A stretch of DNA of 64,000 nucleotides from Cupriavidus basilensis (GTDB lineage Bacteria; Pseudomonadota; Gammaproteobacteria; Burkholderiales; Burkholderiaceae), in the NCBI RefSeq assembly GCF_000832305.1, contig NZ_CP010536.1, positions 3,348,001-3,412,000 on the forward strand, written 5' to 3'. How positions within the stretch are numbered: position 1 is the stretch's first letter; the number at the start of each line of letters is the position of its first letter. The translations under genes were made by a program, and so were the position numbers. Below the pieces are notes generated by a model, which made no database searches, was not told where the DNA came from, and saw nothing but the letters and a program-made list of their open reading frames with translations. Of the stretch, positions 35,508 through 44,519 are shown in pieces.

Positions 35508-36161
35508 ATGGACCTCGAGAAAGCCCGATTCAATATGATCGAACAGCAAATCCGCCCCTGGGATGTGCTGGATCAGGAAATCCTGGACCTGCTGGCAGTG
35601 GTCAAGCGGGAACAGTTCGTGCCGCAGGCATACGCCGCGCTGGCCTTCGTCGACATGGAAATCCCGCTGCCGGGCGGCCAGAACATGCTGGCCCCGCGCG
35701 TGGAAGCCCGCATCCTGCAGGACCTGGCCGTGCGCAAGCATGAACAAGTGCTGGAAATCGGCGCCGGTTCCGGCTACATGGCCGCCCTGCTCGCCCACCG
35801 CGCGCGCCACGTGCTGAGCGTGGACATCTTGCCGGAACTGGCCGAGCTGGCCCGCAAGAACCTGGCCCACGCCGGCGTGACCAATGTCGACGTGGCCCAA
35901 GGCAATGCCGCCACCGGCTGGGCCGCGAGCGCGCCCTACGACGTGATCTGCATTTCCGGCGCGTTGCCCTCGGTGCCCCCGTCCATCCTGTCGCAAGTCA
36001 AGGTCGGCGGGCGCATCGCGGCCTTCGTCGGCGCGCTGCCGGCCATGGAAGCGCAGATCATCACGCGCGTCAGCGAAAACGAGTACAAGACTGTCAACCT
36101 GTTCGAGACTGCCATCACGCCGCTGATGGGTGCCGAGCAGCCGTCGCGCTTCCATTTCTGA
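35508..36161 (+). CDS. Protein-L-isoaspartate O-methyltransferase-like protein
   Basis: A 217-residue SAM methyltransferase of the PCMT family: MIEQQIRPWDVLDQEILDLLAVVKREQFVP at the N-terminus, and the SAM loop VLEIGAGSGYMAALLAH (about residues 80-96). The middle segment PLPGGQNMLAPRVEARIL differs from the classic Pcm active-site loop, so the substrate may not be isoaspartate. A TAAAAT box at 35414 could be its -10 element. It is followed by rhodanese and tolC, an order I recall from other beta-proteobacteria. Confidence 0.82.
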   Translation: MDLEKARFNMIEQQIRPWDVLDQEILDLLAVVKREQFVPQAYAALAFVDMEIPLPGGQNMLAPRVEARILQDLAVRKHEQVLEIGAGSGYMAALLAHRARHVLSVDILPELAELARKNLAHAGVTNVDVAQGNAATGWAASAPYDVICISGALPSVPPSILSQVKVGGRIAAFVGALPAMEAQIITRVSENEYKTVNLFETAITPLMGAEQPSRFHF

Positions 36162-36175
36162 TCGGGAAACAAGAC

Positions 36176-36499
36176 ATGCAGGTAATCAACGCACCCGAAC
36201 TGGTGCAATGGCTGGCGGATGCCAGCCGGCCGCAGCCGGTGCTGCTCGACGTACGCGAAGGCTGGGAGGTGCAGACCTGCGCCATGCCCGGCATCACGCA
36301 TATCCCGATGGGCCAGATCCCGGCACGCGCCGGCGAGCTTGACGAAGACGCAGATATTGTCTGCATCTGCCATCACGGCGCGCGCAGCATGCAGGTGGCA
36401 AGCTTCCTCGAGCGGCAAGGCTTTGCCAAGGTCTACAACCTGACCGGCGGCGTGCACGCCTGGGCCGAGCAGGTCGACCCGGCCATGCCGAAGTACTGA
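36176..36499 (+). CDS. Rhodanese-like sulfurtransferase
   Basis: A 107-residue single-domain rhodanese: LLDVREGWEVQTCAMPGITHIPMGQI, then the active-site loop CICHHGARS with the catalytic Cys (about residue 64), and GFAKVYNLTGGVHAWAEQVD. It starts 15 bases after the methyltransferase stop and precedes tolC. Cytoplasmic; the sulfur acceptor is unknown. Confidence 0.9.
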   Translation: MQVINAPELVQWLADASRPQPVLLDVREGWEVQTCAMPGITHIPMGQIPARAGELDEDADIVCICHHGARSMQVASFLERQGFAKVYNLTGGVHAWAEQVDPAMPKY

Positions 36500-36633
36500 G
36501 CACAGCAACAGCACGACAACTGCACGGCAAGCATCACCCCCTGGGCGCCGGCCTCCCGCGGCGCCAACTCCCTTGAACGCTGATCGTTAGAAACGTTAGC
36601 CGCGCGCCCGGTGCCCGGCAGACTGGAGATGTC

Positions 36634-38121
36634 ATGAGGTTTGCGCTTTTCCCTGCGCGGGGCGTGCCCAAGACGCGCCTGGCACTGACGGGTTCCCTGC
36701 TTGCGCTACTGCATCTGCCAGCCGCGCATGGCGCCGACCTGCTCCAGGTCTACCGCGATGCACAGGCCAACGACGCGCAGTTCGCCAGCGCGCGCGCGCA
36801 GTTGGTGGCCAGCCAGGAGAAGCTGCCACAGGGACGCTCCGGCTTGCTGCCGCAGGTCAGCGGCACGCTAAACGCCACGCGCACCAATGTGGACCAGACC
36901 GTGCCCTTGGTGTCGGACCGCTTCATCAACAACAATAACTGGTCGCTGCAGCTGATCCAGCCGCTGTTTCGCTGGGATCGCTGGGAAACCTACAAGCAGG
37001 GCGAACTAGCCGCGCTGGCTGGCGAAGTGACCTTCAGCCAGGCGCAACTCGACCTGATTACCCGCACTTCGCAGGCCTACTTCGACGTGCTGGCCGCGCA
37101 GGACAACCTCTACCTGGCCGGCGCGCAGAAGAAAGCCATCGGCGAGCAACTGGCACAGGCCAAGCGCAACTTCGAGGTGGGCACCGCCACCATCACCGAC
37201 GCCAACGACGCGCAGGCCCGCTATGACCTCGCCACCTCGACCGAGATCGCGGCGCAGAGCGACCTCGAAATCCGCCGCGCCAACCTGCAGCAGATCACCG
37301 GCAAGCCCGTTGACGAACTGCTCGGATTGCGCACCGCGGCCACGCTGCCCGGTCCGCAGCCGCCCGATGTGAACACCTGGGCCAGCCAGGCCGAGAACAC
37401 CAACCCGCAGGTGGGCCTGGCGCGCTACAACCTCGACTCTGCCCAGCGCGAGTACAACAAGGCACGCTCCGGCCACCTGCCCTCGGTCGACCTGGTCGCG
37501 TCGTACGGCTTCGTCAACGCCACCGGCAACGCCGCGCAGCAGGTCAATGTCTCCAGCCGCTACAACAGCGCCCAGATCGGCGTGCAGCTGAGCGTGCCGA
37601 TCTACACCGGTGGCCAGATCCAGTCGCGCGTGCGTGAAACCGCCGCGCTGGCCGACAAGGCCGCCAGCGACCTCGAGTTTGCCCGCCGCACCGCAGCCCA
37701 GAGCGCGCGCCAAACCTACTCGGGCGTATCCAACGGGCTCGCCCAGGTCAAGGCCCTGGAAGCCGCCGAGCATTCCGCGCAGAGCGCCGTGGAATCCAAC
37801 CAGCTCGGCTACGAAGTCGGCGTGCGCATCAACATCGACGTGCTGAACGCCGAAGCGCAGTTGTTCTCCACCCGCCGCGACCTGGCCAAGGCGCGCTACG
37901 ACACCATCATGAACGGGCTGCGCCTGAAGGCCGCTACCGGCGCTCTGATCGAGGATGATGTGGTGCAGATCAACACGCTGCTGACCTCGACCCCGGGCTC
38001 GATGTACAAGCTGCCGGAGAAGGTCAAGCTTGGCACGGCATCGCCGGCAGGCACGCCACCGGCAAAGCGCCCTGCCATGCGCAAGGAAGCGATTGCCGGA
38101 GCGCCCGCGCCACGCAGCTGA
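36634..38121 (+). CDS. tolC: TolC family outer membrane efflux protein
   Basis: A 495-residue protein with a signal peptide (LALTGSLLALLHLPAAHGA, about residues 16-34). It has two repeated halves of TolC type, starting DLLQVYRDAQANDAQFASARAQL and NPQVGLARYNLDSAQREYNKARSGHLPSVDL. The long helices contain the typical A-x-x-x-Y-D motif AQARYDLAT. It forms the outer-membrane/periplasm tunnel for type I secretion or RND pumps such as the one encoded upstream. A bidirectional terminator follows. Confidence 0.93.
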   Translation: MRFALFPARGVPKTRLALTGSLLALLHLPAAHGADLLQVYRDAQANDAQFASARAQLVASQEKLPQGRSGLLPQVSGTLNATRTNVDQTVPLVSDRFINNNNWSLQLIQPLFRWDRWETYKQGELAALAGEVTFSQAQLDLITRTSQAYFDVLAAQDNLYLAGAQKKAIGEQLAQAKRNFEVGTATITDANDAQARYDLATSTEIAAQSDLEIRRANLQQITGKPVDELLGLRTAATLPGPQPPDVNTWASQAENTNPQVGLARYNLDSAQREYNKARSGHLPSVDLVASYGFVNATGNAAQQVNVSSRYNSAQIGVQLSVPIYTGGQIQSRVRETAALADKAASDLEFARRTAAQSARQTYSGVSNGLAQVKALEAAEHSAQSAVESNQLGYEVGVRINIDVLNAEAQLFSTRRDLAKARYDTIMNGLRLKAATGALIEDDVVQINTLLTSTPGSMYKLPEKVKLGTASPAGTPPAKRPAMRKEAIAGAPAPRS

Positions 38122-38166
38122 GTGTGAATGCCGCAAGCCTGGCAGCAATCGGCATCCGCTCAAAAC

Positions 38167-38198
38167 AAAAACGCCGCGGCTGTGAACCGCGGCGTTTT
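38167..38198. terminator. Bidirectional terminator between tolC and META lipoprotein
   Basis: A5-CGCCGCGG-CTGTGAA-CCGCGGCG-T4: perfect 8-base GC stem (38172-38179 / 38187-38194) with A and T runs, between convergent genes. Confidence 0.92.
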
Positions 38199-38218
38199 GC
38201 TTGCTGGCGCAGTATTGC

Positions 38219-39055
38219 TCAATTCGCCCGGGTGCGAGACTCCACGCTCAACAACTGCCAGCGAATCGCGGACGCATCCATCGGCGGGTTCTCCACCCGC
38301 GTCTCGCGCACCCGCAAGGTGTACGCCACGCCCGGCTCGAAATCCAGCCCCTCGATCGGCCCATACCAAAGCGTCCACGGCGCGCCCGGGTTCTCGCGCA
38401 CGCGGTAGCAGGTCTGCCGGCCCACGCCCGAGCAATCCACCCGCTGCGAATCCACGTACACCGTCTTCTCCACGCCACTGGCGACCGCCTGCGCATCCAT
38501 CTTCGCGCCACGACGGCCCACACCCTCGCGCTCGACGAACTGCAGCAGATCCCCGTCAACGGTCTTCCAGATAATCTGGCGGCCCGTTGAACCGGCGGAC
38601 GGCTGCGTGCCCACGGTGACGAAGGGCGACTGCATTGCCTTGAGCAGTGCGCTCTCCAGCTCCCCGCCCGGTGCAATGCAAGCCATGCGGGTTCCCGCCA
38701 GCCGGTCGAAGCGCATGCCCGTTGCCGTCTTGCCATAGCCACCGGTAAAGCGATTGCAGCCGCTGTACCCGCTCACCGTGCCCTGCGCGGAATCGATCCC
38801 GCTATTGAACTCAAAGATGATCGGCTGGCCGTTGTCGCCGTGCGGGATGGATTTCAGCGTGCCATCGGCCTGCTGCCAGCGCACCAGCTCCCAGCGGCCA
38901 GGGCCGCCGGTCTGCGCCTGGTTCAGGCTGGTGCCGGCACCCGGCGAATCCGGTGCGGGCGACGTGGCACAGGCACCCAGGGCAGCGGCCAGCAGCACGA
39001 CAGCGGCGGCACGCGCGGTGAACGCGGCGGGTGAAAGACGGAATATCTTCTGCAT
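38219..39055 (-). CDS. META and DUF4377 domain lipoprotein
   Basis: A 278-residue lipoprotein: signal with lipobox LAAALGAC (Cys about residue 28). Residues about 50-150 form a META/HslJ-like domain (GRWELVRWQQADGTL, GYSGCNRFTGGYG, GTRMACI). The C-terminal 110 residues match DUF4377 (KTVYVDSQRVDCSGVGRQTCYRVREN, EPGVAYTLRVRE). ATG 39055 has AGGAG 7 bases upstream; a longer open frame upstream lacks a signal peptide. Family members with META are heat- or novobiocin-linked envelope proteins; the role here is unknown. Confidence 0.85.
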   Translation of the reverse strand: MQKIFRLSPAAFTARAAAVVLLAAALGACATSPAPDSPGAGTSLNQAQTGGPGRWELVRWQQADGTLKSIPHGDNGQPIIFEFNSGIDSAQGTVSGYSGCNRFTGGYGKTATGMRFDRLAGTRMACIAPGGELESALLKAMQSPFVTVGTQPSAGSTGRQIIWKTVDGDLLQFVEREGVGRRGAKMDAQAVASGVEKTVYVDSQRVDCSGVGRQTCYRVRENPGAPWTLWYGPIEGLDFEPGVAYTLRVRETRVENPPMDASAIRWQLLSVESRTRAN

Positions 39056-39254
39056 CTGGAGGCTCCTGGTAGGGGGGCGCGCGGCTTGATCGGCCCGCAC
39101 CGCTTGGCGACAGCTCGCAGGCCCGGGTGGGGCCGCGAGTCTGGCCCTCGTGCGGGATAGTTTAGCAACCGTCTGGAGACCAGGGATATCGGGCGGCGAC
39201 CTACAAGTTCCGCATGCGGCAGCGAAAAGCGGCGGCACTGCCAACCAGAACCGC

Positions 39255-40568
39255 CTAGTTCGCGTGGCCGAGCACCTGCCCCAGCGCAGTCATCGTGCGC
39301 GCCGTGGCACCCCGGTGAAGCACCGCGAACTCGCGCGCATTGCCGCGCATGGCTTCGAGCCCCGGCGCATCGCCCAATATCGTTGCCGCCGCGCGCATCA
39401 GCGCATCGGCATCCGCCACGCGCTGGCAGGCGCCGGCAGCGATAGCGTCTTCCGTGGCTTGCGCAAAGTTGAAGGTATGCGGCCCGATCAGGACGGGTGT
39501 TCCAGCGGCGCAGGACTCGATCAGGTTCTGCCCACCCAGCGGCAGCAGGCTGCCGCCGATGAAGGCGATATCCGAAGCAGCGAAGTACATCGCCATCTCG
39601 CCCATGGAGTCCCCCAGCAGCACGTCCGCCGTGACCGGCTCTGGCAGCCCCGCTTGCTCCCACGCAGCGGAGTCGCCAAGCGCGCCGCGGCGCTGCAGCG
39701 TGAAGCCGGCACGCGTGACCAGCGCCGCCACTTCATCGAAGCGCTGCGGATGGCGCGGCACCAGCAACAAAGCCGGGCGCGGCACATCGGCGCCAAGCGC
39801 CTGCCAACGCGCGAACGCTTCCAGCAGCAACGCTTCCTCGCCGTCACGCGTGCTGGTGGCGGCGAACACGGCGCGCGAGCCAAACCCCTGGCGCAGCACG
39901 CGGCCGCGCCGCAGGCCTGCCTCGGGCAGTTGCATATCGAATTTGAGGTTGCCGGTCACCTGCACCGACGGCAACCCGAGCGCGCGGAAGCGTTCAGCGT
40001 CGCCCCGGGTCTGCGCGAGCACCGCGGTGAAGTCGCGATACATCGCGGTGGCGGCGCGGCCAAAGCGCGCGGTGCGGCGGAAGCTGCGCGGCGACAGCCG
40101 GGCATTGACCAGCAGCAACGGCACGCCGGCCACGCGGGCACCGCGCACAAGGTTGGGCCATACCTCGGTTTCCATCAGCATGCCGGCATCCGGACGGAAG
40201 TAGCGCAGGAAGCGTCGCACCAGCCACGACAGGTCGTATGGCAGATAGCACTGCAGCACGCGCGGCTCGGCGCCGTACAACTGGGCGCCGGTCTGCCGCC
40301 CGGTGGGCGTCATATGCGTGAGCAGGAGCCGATGGGTTGGATACTGCGCCAGCAGCGCGTCGATCAGCGGCTGTGCGGCGCGGGTCTCGCCCACCGATAC
40401 GGCATGGACCCACAGCCAGGGACCTGCCGACGGCAGGCCGCCATAGGCGCCAAGGCGCTCGCCCACGTGCTGCACGTAGCCGGGTTCCCGACGGGCACGC
40501 CATACCAGGCGCAGCAGCGCGACCGGCAGCGCCAGCAGCCATAGCAGGTTATACAGAACGCGCAGCAT
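39255..40568 (-). CDS. waaA: 3-deoxy-D-manno-octulosonic acid transferase WaaA (KdtA)
   Basis: A 437-residue membrane-anchored GT30 enzyme adding Kdo to lipid A. It starts MLRVLYNLLWLLALPVALLRLVWR, then WVHAVSVGETRAAQPLI with the catalytic Glu near residue 61, and METEVWPNL. Later GNLKFDMQ and FIGGSLLPLGGQNLIE complete the CMP-Kdo site. The start overlaps the waaC stop by one base. Confidence 0.95.
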   Translation of the reverse strand: MLRVLYNLLWLLALPVALLRLVWRARREPGYVQHVGERLGAYGGLPSAGPWLWVHAVSVGETRAAQPLIDALLAQYPTHRLLLTHMTPTGRQTGAQLYGAEPRVLQCYLPYDLSWLVRRFLRYFRPDAGMLMETEVWPNLVRGARVAGVPLLLVNARLSPRSFRRTARFGRAATAMYRDFTAVLAQTRGDAERFRALGLPSVQVTGNLKFDMQLPEAGLRRGRVLRQGFGSRAVFAATSTRDGEEALLLEAFARWQALGADVPRPALLLVPRHPQRFDEVAALVTRAGFTLQRRGALGDSAAWEQAGLPEPVTADVLLGDSMGEMAMYFAASDIAFIGGSLLPLGGQNLIESCAAGTPVLIGPHTFNFAQATEDAIAAGACQRVADADALMRAAATILGDAPGLEAMRGNAREFAVLHRGATARTMTALGQVLGHAN

Positions 40569-41635
40569 CAGTTCCCCTGCCCACGCACGCGCCGGGCGGC
40601 CGCGTAGACTTCATCGACGCACGGCACGATGCCATCGTCGCCCACATTGGCGATGCGATCCGACCAGTAGCCTTCGGTCTTCCAGCGCCACGTCGCGGTG
40701 TAGATCTCGACCGTGGGCCGGCACAGCGCCGCGGCGATATGGACCAACCCCGTATCGACGCCGATCACCACCTCGGCGCGATTGATCAGGCCAAACCCCT
40801 GCATGACCGTAAAGCGCGGCAGCACCTGCGCCTGCGGCACGCCGGCAGCGATCTCTTGCGCCGCACGCCGTTCCGCGTCGTTGCCCCAGGGCAGCAACAT
40901 GGTCAGGCCCTCATCCGCCAGCCGGCGACCGAGGTCGTGCCAGCTGGCCAGCGGCCATTTCTTCTTCGCGCCCGCGGTAGCGTGAAAGCACACTGCGTAG
41001 CGCGTTGGCAGGCCGGCCCATAGCGCGTCGTCGACATGCAGCGTGCGCGCGACGGGGCCGAAGAATTGAGGCGGTTCCGGCGGTGTGCCACCAGTCAGCG
41101 CCGCGCCCAGCAGGCGCGAACGCCGCACCGAATGCGTCTGGCGGGGCACGGTCACGGGCTCGGTATAGAACAGCCGCGCGGCCGGCTCATAGCCGGAGCC
41201 TTGCGTGGCATTGGCCAGCCCGATCACCGGGGCGCCCTCGCGGCGCTTGGCCACGCGTGCCACCACGGCGGTCTTGAGCAGGCCCTGCGTCTCGATCACG
41301 GCGTCGTAGGCATCCTCTCGCAGGGCGCGCTTGAACGCACCGATCTCCCGCCAGGTAGCAGCCTGGTAAAAGCGCTTGCGCCAGCGCCGCAGCGCGAACG
41401 GAATCACCCGCCGCACTTCGGGCAGCAAGCGCACGAGATCGACATAGCCCTCCTCGACCACCCAGTCGATCTCGCAATCCGGCCAGCGCGCGCGCAGGTC
41501 GTGCACCAGCGGCATGTTATGCACCACGTCGCCTAACGACGAGACCTTGACCACCAGGATGCGCGGCCGCGCGGGCAGCGCATGCGGGGTCAAGGATTTG
41601 CCCGTTGTTCCCGTCAGGGGCTCGGTCAACGGCAT
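40568..41635 (-). CDS. waaC: Lipopolysaccharide heptosyltransferase I WaaC
   Basis: A 355-residue GT9 enzyme that adds the first L-glycero-D-manno-heptose to Kdo. It has ILVVKVSSLGDVVHNMPLVHDLRARWP, VIETQGLLKTAVVA, FHATAGAKKKWPLASWHDLGRRL and GVDTGLVHIAAAL, which give acceptor and ADP-heptose sites. It starts 4 bases after the phosphomannomutase stop and is coupled to waaA. The first 20 residues are an extra, weakly conserved extension. Confidence 0.94.
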   Translation of the reverse strand: MPLTEPLTGTTGKSLTPHALPARPRILVVKVSSLGDVVHNMPLVHDLRARWPDCEIDWVVEEGYVDLVRLLPEVRRVIPFALRRWRKRFYQAATWREIGAFKRALREDAYDAVIETQGLLKTAVVARVAKRREGAPVIGLANATQGSGYEPAARLFYTEPVTVPRQTHSVRRSRLLGAALTGGTPPEPPQFFGPVARTLHVDDALWAGLPTRYAVCFHATAGAKKKWPLASWHDLGRRLADEGLTMLLPWGNDAERRAAQEIAAGVPQAQVLPRFTVMQGFGLINRAEVVIGVDTGLVHIAAALCRPTVEIYTATWRWKTEGYWSDRIANVGDDGIVPCVDEVYAAARRVRGQGN

Positions 41636-41639
41636 CCGC

Positions 41640-43025
41640 TCAGAACGGGAGTTGCGCGTCCGGCTTTTCCGCCAGGATCACACGTTTGAATTCGGCCTGG
41701 ATACGCACCAGCGCGGCGTCGTTGTCGGCCTCGAAACGCATCACCACCACGGGCGTGGTGTTGGACGGGCGCGCCAGGCCAAAGCCGTCGGGGTACTCCA
41801 CGCGCACGCCATCGATGGTGATGACTTCACGCGCGCCGTCGAACTTCGCATTGGCGCGGATCTTGTCGAGCAGCGTGAAGGCTTCGCCTTCCGCGCATTT
41901 GAGCTGCAGCTCGGGCGTGCAGTTGGAGTTAGGCAAGGCATTGAGCACCGCGCTCGGGTCGGCATGCTTGGACAGGATCTCCAGCAGGCGCGCGCCGGTG
42001 TACAGGCCGTCGTCGAAACCGTACCAGCGATCCTTGAAGAACACGTGGCCGCTCATCTCGCCGGCCAGGGGCGCGCCAGTCTCCTTGAGCTTGGCCTTGA
42101 CCAGCGAATGGCCCGTCTTCCACATCAGCGGCTCGCCGCCGTGCTCGCGGATCCAGGGAGCCAGCTTGCCGGTGCACTTCACGTCGTAGATGATCTGCTG
42201 GCCGGGATTGCGCGAGAGGATCTCCTCGGCGAACAGCATCAGCTGGCGATCGGGGAAGATCACCTGGCCGTCCTTGGTCACCACGCCCAGGCGATCGCCG
42301 TCGCCGTCAAAGGCCAGGCCGAGCTCGCAATCCGTGTCGCGCAGGCACTGCATCAGGTCCTGCAGGTTCTCCACATGAGCCGGATCGGGATGGTGGTTGG
42401 GGAAATTGCCATCCACCTCGCAAAACAGCTCCGTCACCTCGCAGCCCAGCGCGCGGAACAGGTCGCCCACGAAGGCACCCGCCACGCCATTGCCGGCATC
42501 CAGCGCGATCTTCATCGGGCGCGCCAGCTCGATGTCGCCAACGATGCGGTCCAGGTACTGCTGGCGGATATCGACCTGCTGGTAGCCGCCCGCGCCGCTG
42601 GCGAACTTGCCGGCGTCGATGCGCTGGCGCAACGACTGGATCTGCTCGCCGTAGATCGCCTTGCCGGCCAGCACCATCTTGAAGCCGTTGTAGTCGGGCG
42701 GATTGTGGCTGCCGGTCACCATGATGCCGGAAGTGGCGCGGCGCCCCGCCAGCTCGACATTGGTGCCGAAGTACACCATGGGCGTGGCCACCATGCCGAG
42801 GTCGATCACGTCCATGCCCGCGGCGCGCAAGCCTTCGACCAGTCCGCCCAGCAGGTCCGGCCCCGACAGGCGCCCGTCGCGCCCGACCACCACGGCGCGC
42901 TCGCCTTGCTCCGCGGCGGCCGTACCGAACGACAAGCCAATCGCACGCGCCACGTCGCGCGTCAGGGTCTTGTCGACGATGCCACGGATATCGTAGGCCT
43001 TGAAAATGGAAGGATCAGCTTGCAT
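41640..43025 (-). CDS. Phosphomannomutase/phosphoglucomutase
   Basis: A 461-residue alpha-D-phosphohexomutase of the AlgC type. The phosphoserine loop is SGIMVTGSHNPPDYNGFK, the metal loop GLAFDGDGDRLGVV (three Asp), and the sugar loop GEMSGHVFFKDRWYG. It supplies mannose-1-P or glucose-1-P for LPS core and exopolysaccharide. It heads the operon with waaC and waaA, and faces away from polysaccharide cluster A. Confidence 0.93.
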   Translation of the reverse strand: MQADPSIFKAYDIRGIVDKTLTRDVARAIGLSFGTAAAEQGERAVVVGRDGRLSGPDLLGGLVEGLRAAGMDVIDLGMVATPMVYFGTNVELAGRRATSGIMVTGSHNPPDYNGFKMVLAGKAIYGEQIQSLRQRIDAGKFASGAGGYQQVDIRQQYLDRIVGDIELARPMKIALDAGNGVAGAFVGDLFRALGCEVTELFCEVDGNFPNHHPDPAHVENLQDLMQCLRDTDCELGLAFDGDGDRLGVVTKDGQVIFPDRQLMLFAEEILSRNPGQQIIYDVKCTGKLAPWIREHGGEPLMWKTGHSLVKAKLKETGAPLAGEMSGHVFFKDRWYGFDDGLYTGARLLEILSKHADPSAVLNALPNSNCTPELQLKCAEGEAFTLLDKIRANAKFDGAREVITIDGVRVEYPDGFGLARPSNTTPVVVMRFEADNDAALVRIQAEFKRVILAEKPDAQLPF

Positions 43026-43150
43026 GGGTCATCCTGTATGTAGGCGGTAGAACCAGTCGACGCTGCCAGCCACGAATTCCGGCCAGGGCCGGGTCGGCGG
43101 GCAAATGCGCCAAAGACCGTATTTTGCCGGATTGCGAGTGGCGCGCCAGT

Positions 43151-43156
43151 TATAAT
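43151..43156 (+). promoter_or_regulatory. -10 box candidate for polysaccharide cluster A
   Basis: Perfect TATAAT. The best upstream boxes are TTGCGA (13-base spacer) or TTGCCG (21-base spacer), neither with good spacing, so an activator may be needed or the match may be chance. Confidence 0.35.
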
Positions 43157-43315
43157 CGAACGGCTTTGCTGGAAAATGGCGCTACAAGCCAGCCTGGAAG
43201 TGGATCGATCCCCACCTGAGCGGGGTGCCACAGCTGCCCGCCCGGTATCGGGGGACGGGCCTGCCGGAGAGCCTTGTCGCCGGCCCTGCCCCAGGCTCAT
43301 CGGCCATACTGAAAT

Positions 43316-43331
43316 GCCCTGGTAGCCTGTT
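43316..43331 (+). promoter_or_regulatory. JUMPstart-like leader element
   Basis: GCCCTGGTAGCCTGTT resembles the enterobacterial JUMPstart core GCTCTGGTAGCTGTT with one substitution and one inserted C. It lies 31 bases before the first glycosyltransferase start, in the leader where such elements occur. No full ops element follows. Confidence 0.25.
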
Positions 43332-43361
43332 CCTGTTGCCCGCCCTCGCGCTTTTTGCCCA

Positions 43362-44519
43362 GTGCCTTCGCCCCTACCCTCCCACCGCCCGCGTATCGCC
43401 TTCCTGATCACGAACTCCGAGATCGGTGGGGCGCAGACGCACGTCGCCGATCTGCTGCACGCCCTGCGCGACAGGATCGAGCCCGTGCTGCTGGCCGGGG
43501 GCGACGGGCCCCTGCTGGACGCCGCCCGGGCCGCCGGCGCCCGCACCATACGCCTGGCCCTGCTCGACAATGCCCTCTCGCCGCTACGCGCGCTGGCCGC
43601 GCTCAGGGAACTGCTCAAGGCCCTCCGCGAGACCGCGCCTGACCTGATCCATGCGCATAGCGCAAAGGCCGGCGCGCTAGGGCGGGTGGCCGGCTGGCTG
43701 CTCGGCATCCCTGTGGTCTATACAGTGCACGGCTTTGCCTTCAAGGCCGCCGCCCCGGCTCGCCAGCGCCTCATCTCGCGCTGCATGGAATGGTTGCTGG
43801 CGCCGCTGGCCGCCCGCCTGATCTGCGTGGCGCAGGGCGAACGCGCGCTGGCCGCGTCGCTGCCGATCCCCGCCGCGCGGGTCCGCGTGATCCGCAACGG
43901 CATCGCCGACAGCAGCGCGCGGGCCACGCCCGGCGCGCCGCTGCGGCGCATTGTCATGGTGGCGCGCCTGGCCGCCCCGAAGCGCGCCGACCTGCTGATT
44001 CGCGCCTTCGCCCGCGCCGCGCTACCCGATTGTGAGCTGGTGCTGGCAGGCGTTGGCCCCCAGATGGCCACCCTGCAGTCCCTGGCCGATAACGTGGCAC
44101 CGGGCCGGGTAAGGTTTGCTGGCCCGGTCACCGACGTGCCCGCCTTGCTGGCTTCGGCCCAGGCATTCGCACTGGCATCCGACCACGAAGGCTTCCCACT
44201 CTCGGTACTGGAGGCCATGCGCGCCGGCCTGCCCGTCGTCGCCAGCGACCTCCCGGGCATCCGGGAGCAACTGGACAGCGGCGCCAGCGGCCTGCTGGTC
44301 GCCGGCGATGACGAACACGCGTGGACAGCCGCGCTGGCACGGCTGGCAGACAACCCCACACTGCGTGAGACACTGGGACGCAATGCCCGGACGCGCTGGG
44401 CAAGGGAATTTGGCCTGGCGCCGATGGCCGACGCCACCTGGACGATCTACCAGCAAGCGCTGGCGGGCAAGCCCGGCGCCGCCCGCGCGGCGGCCAGCAC
44501 CGGAGCAGGCGGACAATGA
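43362..44519 (+). CDS. Glycosyltransferase family 4 protein
   Basis: A 385-residue GT-B enzyme starting at GTG. The N-terminal domain has RIAFLITNSEIGGAQTHVADLLHAL (acceptor loop) and IHAHSAKAGALGRVAGWLLGIPVVYTVHGFAFK. The C-terminal nucleotide-sugar domain has VMVARLAAPKRADLLIRAFA and ALASDHEGFPLSVLEAMRAGLPVVASDLPGI (the EX7E motif). First gene of cluster A; it overlaps the next gene by 4 bases. The sugar is unknown. Confidence 0.9.
   Translation: MPSPLPSHRPRIAFLITNSEIGGAQTHVADLLHALRDRIEPVLLAGGDGPLLDAARAAGARTIRLALLDNALSPLRALAALRELLKALRETAPDLIHAHSAKAGALGRVAGWLLGIPVVYTVHGFAFKAAAPARQRLISRCMEWLLAPLAARLICVAQGERALAASLPIPAARVRVIRNGIADSSARATPGAPLRRIVMVARLAAPKRADLLIRAFARAALPDCELVLAGVGPQMATLQSLADNVAPGRVRFAGPVTDVPALLASAQAFALASDHEGFPLSVLEAMRAGLPVVASDLPGIREQLDSGASGLLVAGDDEHAWTAALARLADNPTLRETLGRNARTRWAREFGLAPMADATWTIYQQALAGKPGAARAAASTGAGGQ

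Larger units (their letters stand above)
43026..43361. other. 336-base divergent region before polysaccharide cluster A
   Basis: No gene is supported. It holds a perfect plus-strand TATAAT box at 43151 and, downstream of it, a leader of about 200 bases with GC-rich hairpins (for example CCCCACCTGAGCGGGG near 43211). A JUMPstart-like motif lies at 43316. The promoter for the leftward phosphomannomutase operon must also lie here but is not obvious. Confidence 0.5.
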
